Shown here piece after piece: positions 1 through 5,080 of a DNA stretch of 5,080 nucleotides. Within the stretch, counting starts at the first letter, position 1, and every line of letters begins with the position of its first letter. Source of the stretch: Bacteroidales bacterium (GTDB taxonomy: Bacteria > Bacteroidota > Bacteroidia > Bacteroidales > NBLH01); assembly GCA_026988445.1 (NCBI GenBank), contig JALSLF010000031.1, positions 1 through 5,080 of the forward strand. Reading direction: 5' to 3'. Both the position numbers and the translations under genes were made by a program. The notes beneath the pieces are model-generated. The model did not search any database. It was not told the DNA's origin and saw only the letters and a program-made list of their open reading frames with translations.

Positions 1-103
1 AAATAATTCGTGAATAAATTACAGATTGTTAGTTTATAATTATCGAACGAATAAACGAAGTATCCACCTATCGGTTGTCGGATAAGTTATACCAATTATA
101 AAA

Positions 104-964
104 ATGAAAAAAATACAAATTTTGTTTTGGGCTTTTGTGTTTACTCTGATTTCTTGCAATAGAGACAGCAAAGGCTATTATAAGACAGAAAGCGGACTAA
201 AATATCAATACCTTAAAGAAAATCCGAAAGGAGAACAAGCCAAAACAGGTGATTATGTAGAAATAAAAATGGCTTATGCCAATAGTTCCGATTCAATATT
301 ATTTAATACAAAAGAGCTTGGCGGTACTATAAAAATGCAAATTCATAAACCGGCATACAAAGCATCGTATAACGAAGCGCTACTTATGCTGAAAACAGGA
401 GAAAGAGCATTATTCAAAATTAGAGCCGATTCTTTTTATGTCAAAACCCGAAAAGAAAAAATACCTCTTTTTATAAAAAAAGATGAATATTTGACTTTTG
501 ATATTGAATTATTGAAAATTCTTAATAAAAAAGAAGTAATAAAAGAGCAAAAAGCACTGGATGAACAAAGAAAAAAAGATGAAGAAAATTTACTTAATTA
601 CTATCTTAAGGAAAATAACATTAAAATCGAGCCCTTTATTTCCGGTTTATATTATATTGAAACAAAATCCGGAAACGGAAAAGCTGCAAAACCGGGCGAC
701 ATACTAACGGTACACTATACCGGCAAATTTTTAAGTGGTGAAATCTTTGATTCCTCCTACAAAAGAAATCAGCCTTTTCGCTTTAAATTAGGTGCAGGAA
801 ATGTAATTGCAGGTTGGGAAGAAGGTTTTTCAAAAATGCGCGAAGGCGGGAAAGCAACTTTTATAATCCCCTCCTATTTGGCTTACGGAAAAAAAGGCTA
901 CGGAAAAATTATTCCACCCTATTCTACACTTATTTTTGAAGTAGAACTTTTAAAGCTTAATTAG
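104..964 (+). CDS. Two-domain FKBP-type peptidyl-prolyl cis-trans isomerase, lipoprotein
   Basis: Predicted lipoprotein that catalyses cis-trans isomerisation of X-Pro bonds in envelope proteins. Residues 1-17 form a hydrophobic signal ending in the lipobox L-I-S-C, with Cys18 as the lipidated residue. Residues about 29-140 look like a degenerate FKBP fold: the SGLKY start, a GDYVEIKM strand and the final FDIELLKI strand survive, but the FD, GW and AYG active-site motifs are absent, so it is probably non-catalytic. A charged, helix-prone linker (about 141-172) leads to a full FKBP domain (about 178-286). By comparison with human FKBP12, that domain keeps Tyr205, Phe215-Asp216, Arg221, Phe225, Val234-Ile235, Trp238, Tyr261, Ile270-Pro271-Pro272 and Phe278; the usual Glu before Val-Ile is Asn233. 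The start gives a complete lipoprotein signal and follows an A-rich leader with no Shine-Dalgarno. It precedes a second FKBP gene by 48 bp. The family call is firm; clients are unknown. Confidence 0.93.
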   Translation: MKKIQILFWAFVFTLISCNRDSKGYYKTESGLKYQYLKENPKGEQAKTGDYVEIKMAYANSSDSILFNTKELGGTIKMQIHKPAYKASYNEALLMLKTGERALFKIRADSFYVKTRKEKIPLFIKKDEYLTFDIELLKILNKKEVIKEQKALDEQRKKDEENLLNYYLKENNIKIEPFISGLYYIETKSGNGKAAKPGDILTVHYTGKFLSGEIFDSSYKRNQPFRFKLGAGNVIAGWEEGFSKMREGGKATFIIPSYLAYGKKGYGKIIPPYSTLIFEVELLKLN

Positions 965-1012
965 AAAAAAATTTTTAAATTAGCAGCCTTATTATAATCA
1001 AAAAAAATACTT

Positions 1013-1507
1013 ATGAAGATTACAAAACTATTTATGCTTATATTAATTGGTTTTTCAATTAGTTTTTCGGCATGTGAAGAAGATAATACTTATTGGGATG
1101 ATTTAAAACAGGCAGAAATTGATGCCAGAGAAGCCTATATAAAAGATTATGAAGAAAAAAATGACACTACCCTGACACCTACTGCAAGCGGATTGTATTA
1201 TATTGAGACAGAAGAAGGTACGGGAGTTCAAGCAGAAGCCGGCAAAACCGTTGTAGTGCATTACGAAGGGCAATTGCTTACAGGTACGGTATTTGACTCA
1301 TCATGGGATAGAGGTTCTCCAATAGAATTTACTTTAGGACAAGGAGAAGTAATTGCCGGCTGGGACGAAGGTATTGCTTATATGAAAGAAGGGGGAAGAG
1401 CTATGTTAATAATCCCTTCGGATTTAGCATATGGTGTTCAAGGTTCGGGAAGTATTCCCCCCTACTCTACCTTAGTGTTTTATGTGCAGCTAATTGATGT
1501 AAAATAA
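1013..1507 (+). CDS. FKBP-type peptidyl-prolyl cis-trans isomerase, small lipoprotein
   Basis: Single-domain prolyl isomerase predicted to be anchored to an envelope membrane. The signal sequence ends in F-S-A-C, making Cys21 the lipid-modified residue, followed directly by Glu-Glu-Asp. Residues 22-55 are acidic and helix-prone, and the FKBP domain covers about 58-164. All expected active-site positions are visible: Tyr84, Phe94-Asp95, Arg100, Glu112-Val113-Ile114, Trp117, Tyr140, Ile148-Pro149-Pro150 and Phe156, so it should be active. It shares the SGLYYIET block and most of the domain with the C-terminal half of the preceding gene, which suggests duplication. It is probably cotranscribed with that gene (48-bp gap). 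A weak -7-like box, TAAATTAG at 976-983, could add its own promoter, but no -33 partner is visible. The hairpin at 1541-1575 follows 33 bp after the stop. Confidence 0.94.
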   Translation: MKITKLFMLILIGFSISFSACEEDNTYWDDLKQAEIDAREAYIKDYEEKNDTTLTPTASGLYYIETEEGTGVQAEAGKTVVVHYEGQLLTGTVFDSSWDRGSPIEFTLGQGEVIAGWDEGIAYMKEGGRAMLIIPSDLAYGVQGSGSIPPYSTLVFYVQLIDVK

Positions 1508-1540
1508 AAAGAGCTATCTAAGCACTTATTTATACTGATT

Positions 1541-1575
1541 AAAAAAAGCAGCAGAGTGTTTTCTGCTGTTTTTTA
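1541..1575. terminator. Bidirectional intrinsic terminator between convergent genes
   Basis: A perfect 7-bp stem, CAGCAGA (1549-1555) with TCTGCTG (1562-1568), encloses a 6-nt loop. It is extended by a G-T wobble and by pairing of an A run (1541-1547) with a T run (1569-1574). Read on the + strand the T run ends the two FKBP genes; read on the - strand the complemented A run ends the TPR operon. It sits between two converging stop codons at 1507 and 1625. Confidence 0.88.
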
Positions 1576-1624
1576 TTGTGGGCATAATTCAAAAAGTTTC
1601 AAATTTGTATAATGAAATCTCTTA

Positions 1625-2905
1625 TTAATTTTCAAAATGTAAATCTTCTTTTAAGCGGTTTATTTTTGCCAGGGTTTTTTCTGATTTTTCTTTCCAATAG
1701 CTATCATCAAAGTCTTTGATTTTATCATAATACCTTTGGTAATATTTTAGTGCAGATTTTTTATCATGTAAATTATACTCATAAATCTCAGCTATCTCTA
1801 ATAAATACTCGTGAGAAGGATATGCTTGCGCGTAATAAGCCTGCCTTTTTTTTATTACTGCAATTTCTTTACGGTATAAACCCATATCATGGTAGCTTTT
1901 TGCCATTCCCCTATAAGTTGCCGACATGGTCAAAGGTGCCGGTAAAAGCAAATCCACCGCATATTTATAAAACAAAATTGATTTTTTGTAATTTTTCAAT
2001 TGATTATATACCTCACCCAAATACATACAAACTTGATAATCCGCCGTATCTCTGACAATGAGTCTTTCAAGCGTTGCTCGTGCCGAATCATATTGCTTGG
2101 TAACATATAAACTTTTTCCCAATTTTTTTTGTAATTGATAGGTCTGATATCCTAATTCGATGGCTTTTTGATAATCGTCACGGCTTAAATAATGATGATT
2201 GCGTTTAAAATAAGCATTCCCGCGTTTTTCATATAATTTACCGTTAGCGGGATATACTTTCAAAGCCTTTGATACCAAATTTATGGTAGAATCTAATTTT
2301 TGGCTGTTTGTATAAACATCTGCCAACCAATAAATTGTTTTTAGATTTTCGGGATTTAATTGATATGACTTTTTATATAGTTCAAATGCTTTAAGGATTT
2401 CTCCTTGCCGGTATTTGCAATAGCCCATTTGCCGCACATATTCACTATTTAAAGTATCCGATTGATAAAGCCGCTCAAAACCCCAAAAAGCATCTTTAAA
2501 GTTTTGAATTTTCAAATACAAAATTGATAAATTTGTAAGTGCTGCAATATTATTTGAGTCAAGTGCTAATACTTTTTTATAAGTACTGATTGCTTTTTGC
2601 AAGTTTCCCGCCGAATTACATGTTTTTGCCAAAATCAATAAAAGAGTTTTATTTCCGGGATTTAATGCATCGGCTTTTTCATAAGCCCAAATGGCTTGCG
2701 TATATCTTTGATTAATTTGACAGGTCTTTCCCAATATTTGCCATGCACTTGCATTCAAACTGTCATTTAAAACAAGCTGCTCTGCTTCTTCTAATGCTCG
2801 TAGATAATTTCCTTCGGAAATTAATGAATCAATTTGTTGAAAATTTTGTGCACAAAGGTTTACAGATAAAATAATGAGTAAACTATTCAAAAAAAGAATC
2901 TTCAT
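1625..2905 (-). CDS. Exported tetratricopeptide (TPR) repeat protein
   Basis: Predicted periplasmic or envelope-associated protein made almost wholly of TPR helices, which act as protein-binding scaffolds. Residues 1-20 form a type I signal peptide (hydrophobic core 4-17, ending C-A-Q). Cys18 is not in a good lipobox, because it is preceded by V-N-L. From residue 23 to about 400, TPR-like units of about 34 residues follow each other, roughly 10 or 11 in all. The clearest lie near 54-87, 88-121, 122-155, 156-189, 190-222, 223-255 and 291-324, with the usual A/G at turn positions and endings such as ALNPGN, ALDSNN and QLNPEN. The final 25 residues are charged. No enzymatic motif is visible. The gene starts 70 bp after the M56 peptidase gene on the same strand, with no convincing promoter between, so it is probably the last gene of the repressor operon. 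Its function is unknown; an assembly or adaptor role is inferred only from the fold. Confidence 0.85.
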   Translation of the reverse strand: MKILFLNSLLIILSVNLCAQNFQQIDSLISEGNYLRALEEAEQLVLNDSLNASAWQILGKTCQINQRYTQAIWAYEKADALNPGNKTLLLILAKTCNSAGNLQKAISTYKKVLALDSNNIAALTNLSILYLKIQNFKDAFWGFERLYQSDTLNSEYVRQMGYCKYRQGEILKAFELYKKSYQLNPENLKTIYWLADVYTNSQKLDSTINLVSKALKVYPANGKLYEKRGNAYFKRNHHYLSRDDYQKAIELGYQTYQLQKKLGKSLYVTKQYDSARATLERLIVRDTADYQVCMYLGEVYNQLKNYKKSILFYKYAVDLLLPAPLTMSATYRGMAKSYHDMGLYRKEIAVIKKRQAYYAQAYPSHEYLLEIAEIYEYNLHDKKSALKYYQRYYDKIKDFDDSYWKEKSEKTLAKINRLKEDLHFEN

Positions 2906-2914
2906 AAAGATTAA

Positions 2915-2944
2915 TTTAGCTTATGAAAAAGTCTTTTTGCTAAA
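2915..2944. other. Imperfect hairpin in the gap between the M56 and TPR genes
   Basis: TTTAGC (2915-2920) is complementary to GCTAAA (2939-2944). Inside, AAAAAG (2926-2931) is complementary to CTTTTT (2933-2938), with the unpaired TTATG on one side. In transcripts of the - strand operon this would fold just upstream of the TPR start codon (2905). There is no T run after it in the operon direction, so it is not a typical terminator. It may be a processing or translation-control structure, or chance in AT-rich DNA. Confidence 0.35.
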
Positions 2945-2975
2945 ATGAACAGAAAGTCTTATTCACAATTAATTA

Positions 2976-4481
2976 TTAATTTATCTCTTCTATTTCTTTA
3001 AGTGTTTGGTTTAACGTTTTGTCAAGCGATTCAATATCTCCTTCCAACTGTTTAATCTTTTGATTAGACAAACTACTATTTTCTGTTTTTAAATTCTCTA
3101 TTTCTGCTTTTTTTGATTGAATTGCTTTTCTTATTATTTCTGCATACTTAATTTTTCGTGCTTTTTCAGACATTGTATTATTATCAAATATATTGGTTTC
3201 GGCAATTTGCTTCTCACTACCTTCATCACTCAATTTAAAATTTATAGGCACCGTATAATAAACATTTACTTTTTTCCCGTCTTGTTCAGCCGCTTGCCAT
3301 TTGGGTAAAGTTTTTATCACTCTTATTGCCTCATTATCCAAAATTGAATCTACTCCGCGGGCTATTTGCACATCAGCCACATCGCCGGTTTTAGTAACCG
3401 TAAAACGCACATAAACTTTACCTTCAATTCCTTTTTCTCGGGCTTCTTGCGGATATTTAACATTCATGGCAATATACTTACGCAAACCTAATTCACCACC
3501 CGGAAATTGAGGCATTTGCTCTACTATAAAAAACACTTCTTCATCACCGGATGCATTATTTTCTTTAGCAGGATTTGATTCAAATTGTTTCACTACTTTG
3601 TTTTTTTCTGTCTGAACATCTAACAGTTCTTTTGAACAAGAAACAAAAATTACCATAGCAATAATTACCGGTAAAGCAATCAATACTTTTAATTGAGTTA
3701 TTTTATTTGATCTTATTTTTTTCATCATGTTTAATCTTTTAAATGTTAAGGATTGGTTAAAATTATTTGCCAAACTAAGTTGCATTCCGGAACTTTGCTC
3801 AAACAAAATTTCCACATACCGATTTGCCGAAAAACCGGTATTTACCACAGCTTCGTCTGCCAAAAATTCATGATTTGCCTTGATTGATTTCAAGTACAAC
3901 CATGCGAACGGATTAAACCAAAGAACAATTAACAATACTTCGGCAAGTAAAATATCTACCGAATGATATTGCCGAACATGAACGTATTCGTGCCGAAGAA
4001 TCGCTTTAAACTCATCAGAGTTTCGGTCTTTATTACTAATGAAAATTAATCTGAAAAAAGAAAATGAAGCATTGCTTTTATCGGTTAAAATAAGTTTTGC
4101 GCTGTTAAAAATCTCTTTTTCAGATTTTAAATACAATTTTATCAAAAAATAAAACTGCACAAACAATCGAAAAGATAAAAACAGCACACCCAAATAATAA
4201 AGCCCTTCTAACAATTTAAAGTAATCAAAAGATTTTTCCGGCAGAGCAGCATATACAGCCCCTACCTGAATACTATCCAGAGTAACAAAAATCTCATTAG
4301 AAGGCTCATTGGGCAAACTGAATTGTATAAACGGAATACTTAAACTCAACAATACACCGCTTAACAAATAGTATCGATTCAGCTTAAAATGTGTGGTTTT
4401 ACGTAATAAAAACCAATATCCCGTATAAAAGGCAAGCAAAATAATACTTGATTTGAGCAAAAATACGACTAAATCAGTCAT
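2976..4481 (-). CDS. BlaR1-like M56 membrane metallopeptidase with TonB C-terminal domain
   Basis: Predicted inner-membrane sensor protease that relieves repression by the partner BlaI-type protein. Membrane segments are seen near residues 3-23, 38-56 and 92-115; another hydrophobic stretch, 176-199, follows the zinc site, and a last membrane span lies at 265-281. The zinc motif H164-E-Y-V-H168 is intact and is followed by Q171 and H173-S-V-D. The later N203-H-E-F-L-A-D-E segment would supply the third ligand, probably Glu205. After the last span comes a TonB_C domain (about 317-416; PQFPGG, VKYPQEAREKGIEGKVYVRF, LPKW and VPINFKL are typical), then a charged coiled-coil tail (about 436-500). 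In staphylococcal BlaR1 this outer position holds a penicillin-binding domain, which is absent here, so beta-lactam sensing is not implied. The start codon lies inside the repressor gene's end (8-bp overlap), suggesting translational coupling. The M56 and TonB_C calls are firm; the signal sensed is unknown. Confidence 0.92.
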   Translation of the reverse strand: MTDLVVFLLKSSIILLAFYTGYWFLLRKTTHFKLNRYYLLSGVLLSLSIPFIQFSLPNEPSNEIFVTLDSIQVGAVYAALPEKSFDYFKLLEGLYYLGVLFLSFRLFVQFYFLIKLYLKSEKEIFNSAKLILTDKSNASFSFFRLIFISNKDRNSDEFKAILRHEYVHVRQYHSVDILLAEVLLIVLWFNPFAWLYLKSIKANHEFLADEAVVNTGFSANRYVEILFEQSSGMQLSLANNFNQSLTFKRLNMMKKIRSNKITQLKVLIALPVIIAMVIFVSCSKELLDVQTEKNKVVKQFESNPAKENNASGDEEVFFIVEQMPQFPGGELGLRKYIAMNVKYPQEAREKGIEGKVYVRFTVTKTGDVADVQIARGVDSILDNEAIRVIKTLPKWQAAEQDGKKVNVYYTVPINFKLSDEGSEKQIAETNIFDNNTMSEKARKIKYAEIIRKAIQSKKAEIENLKTENSSLSNQKIKQLEGDIESLDKTLNQTLKEIEEIN

Positions 4482-4860
4482 TTCGATTTTCTTTTTTCGA
4501 TTTAATTTCTTCTTCCATCATTTTCATAATTTTTTCCATCTCTTCAATACTCATTTCATTTTCATCGGAAAAAAATGAAACCAATTGTCGAAAAGAATTA
4601 TTGAAATAACGGTTTAAAAAACCTTTAAAAAAACTTTTTGTATATTCCTTTTTGCTAATTAAAGGATAATACTCATAAGTTTTACCATAGGCTTTATGCC
4701 CAACAAAACCTTTTTTTTCCAAAATCCGGATTATGGTCGAAACGGTGTTGTAGGCAGGCTTAGGCTCATTAAAATGAATCATCACGTCTTTCACAAACCC
4801 TTTTTCAATTTTCCAAAGGATTTGCATTATTTGTTCTTCGGCTTTTGTTAATTCGTTCAT
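4474..4860 (-). CDS. BlaI/MecI-family winged-helix transcriptional repressor
   Basis: DNA-binding repressor predicted to act as a dimer on its own promoter. Residues 4-70 form the winged helix: L-T-K-A-E-E-Q-I-M-Q opens helix 1, the recognition helix is near 36-50 (AYNTVSTIIRILEKKGF), and the wing is near 52-66. Residues 71-128 form the dimerisation part, with the N-N-S-F-R-Q-L-V-S-F-F stretch (87-97) where the family is usually cut by its partner protease; the exact cut site here is inferred. Length (128 aa) is normal for the family. The start codon is supported by the family's usual N-terminus and lies only 4 nt after a -7 promoter element, so the mRNA may be leaderless or nearly so. It is followed by an overlapping M56 peptidase gene, as in blaI-blaR1 and mecI-mecR1 pairs. 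The target is probably envelope homeostasis rather than beta-lactamase, since no beta-lactamase gene is present. Confidence 0.94.
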   Translation of the reverse strand: MNELTKAEEQIMQILWKIEKGFVKDVMIHFNEPKPAYNTVSTIIRILEKKGFVGHKAYGKTYEYYPLISKKEYTKSFFKGFLNRYFNNSFRQLVSFFSDENEMSIEEMEKIMKMMEEEIKSKKENRND

Positions 4861-4864
4861 GGTA

Positions 4865-4895
4865 CAAATTTAAAACTATTTTATTAGTTAAACAA
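4865..4895 (-). promoter_or_regulatory. Bacteroidota-type promoter of the repressor operon
   Basis: On the - strand TTG (4895-4893) is followed after exactly 20 bp by TAAATTTG (4872-4865). This matches the Bacteroidota sigma consensus TTG-N17-23-TAnnTTTG at every defined base. The start codon of the repressor follows 4 nt later, so transcription would begin at or very near the ATG. Confidence 0.8.
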
Positions 4896-4911
4896 CTATT
4901 TTATTAGTTAA
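4874..4911. promoter_or_regulatory. Twin operator: two identical inverted repeats
   Basis: An 18-bp sequence occurs twice without mismatch, at 4874-4891 and 4894-4911, a period of 20 bp or about two helical turns. Each copy contains AACTA-N6-TAGTT (4874-4889 and 4894-4909), a dyad suited to a winged-helix dimer. The first copy fills the spacer between the -33 and -7 elements; the second begins within the -33 TTG and extends upstream. Binding of the neighbouring BlaI-type repressor is inferred from position and symmetry. Confidence 0.78.
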
Positions 4912-4932
4912 TTTACAAGAAAAATCGTATAA

Positions 4933-4963
4933 TGTTAATTGTCAATATATTACAATATTAACA
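4933..4963. repeat. Imperfect inverted repeat in the divergent intergenic region
   Basis: TGTTAAT (4933-4939) and ATTAACA (4957-4963) are perfect 7-bp inverted arms around a centre near 4948. A second, offset pair TTGT (4939-4942) and ACAA (4952-4955) lies inside. It does not resemble the twin operator. It might be a regulator site for either divergent gene or chance in AT-rich sequence. Confidence 0.3.
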
Positions 4964-5053
4964 AAACAATAAAGCGTCTAAAATGATTTTACAATTATAT
5001 AATATTTCATTAATAATTAAGCAATACTATTCTTGTTACTTTGTAAAAAAAAT

Positions 5054-5080
5054 ATGAATAAAAATAAACGTAAAGTAGAA
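5054..5080 (+). CDS. Start of an unidentified gene, cut by the window end
   Basis: An ATG at 5054 opens a frame that stays open to the window edge and reads MNKNKRKVE. The very basic N-terminus and position at the end of a divergent intergenic region fit a real gene start. TTACTTTG (5036-5043), seven of eight positions to the -7 consensus TAnnTTTG, lies 10 nt upstream, but no -33 TTG is found at the right distance. Nine codons are too few to name a product. Confidence 0.4.

Noticed and set aside
61..84. TATCC...GGATA inverted repeat upstream of the first FKBP gene
   Set aside because: Only five base pairs with a 14-nt loop; no T run and no conserved site recognised. The 1-103 region shows no clear gene end or promoter.
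976..983. TAAATTAG as a separate promoter for the small FKBP gene
   Set aside because: Seven of eight bases fit the -7 consensus, but no TTG is found 17-23 bp upstream, so cotranscription with the first FKBP gene is simpler.
1750..2055. 101-codon + strand open frame inside the TPR gene
   Set aside because: It is antisense to well-formed TPR repeats, has no domain or promoter of its own, and is explained as a shadow of the - strand gene.
3117..3308. 63-codon + strand open frame antisense to the M56-TonB_C gene
   Set aside because: Overlaps the conserved TonB_C and tail coding region; its composition is that of a complement of AT-rich coding DNA and no start signals were found.
3630..3641. 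S-C-S-K (SxxK-like) in the M56 protein as a penicillin-binding site
   Set aside because: It lies at the membrane edge, not in a penicillin-binding domain, and no SxN or KTG partner motifs in a fitting layout follow; the outer domain is TonB_C.

Overview
The window looks like a piece of a Bacteroidota chromosome. It is AT-rich, its lipoprotein and signal-peptide genes have A-rich leaders without Shine-Dalgarno sequences, and it carries a near-perfect Bacteroidota promoter (TTG, 20 bp, TAnnTTTG). It also has an M56 peptidase fused to a TonB C-terminal domain, an architecture common in that phylum. I cannot place the genus.

Left part (+ strand, 104-1507): two adjacent genes encode FKBP-type peptidyl-prolyl isomerase lipoproteins. 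The first (286 aa) has a degenerate N-terminal FKBP-like domain, a charged linker and an intact C-terminal FKBP domain. The second (164 aa) has one intact FKBP domain. They look like paralogues that fold proteins in the periplasm or at the cell surface.

Middle (1508-1624): a strong hairpin flanked by A and T tracts ends the FKBP genes and can also serve the genes converging from the right. A promoter-like sequence follows it, pointing antisense into the next gene.

Right part (- strand, 4860 down to 1625): a probable three-gene operon. It starts with a BlaI/MecI-type repressor, whose end overlaps by 8 bp the start of a BlaR1-like M56 membrane metallopeptidase. In the latter a TonB_C domain and a coiled-coil tail stand where BlaR1 has its penicillin-binding sensor. 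After 70 bp comes an exported TPR-repeat protein. The repressor promoter contains two identical 18-bp copies, exactly 20 bp apart, of an inverted repeat (AACTA-N6-TAGTT). One copy lies between the -33 and -7 elements and the other abuts the -33 element. The likely logic is that the repressor shuts off its own operon, an envelope signal activates the M56 protease, the repressor is inactivated, and the protease and TPR protein are induced. The signal and the role of the TPR protein are unknown.

Right edge (4861-5080): a 193-bp divergent intergenic region, then the first nine codons of a + strand gene cut by the window end. Every gap between genes is shorter than 300 bp. I saw no RNA genes, CRISPR arrays, insertion sequences or phage genes.
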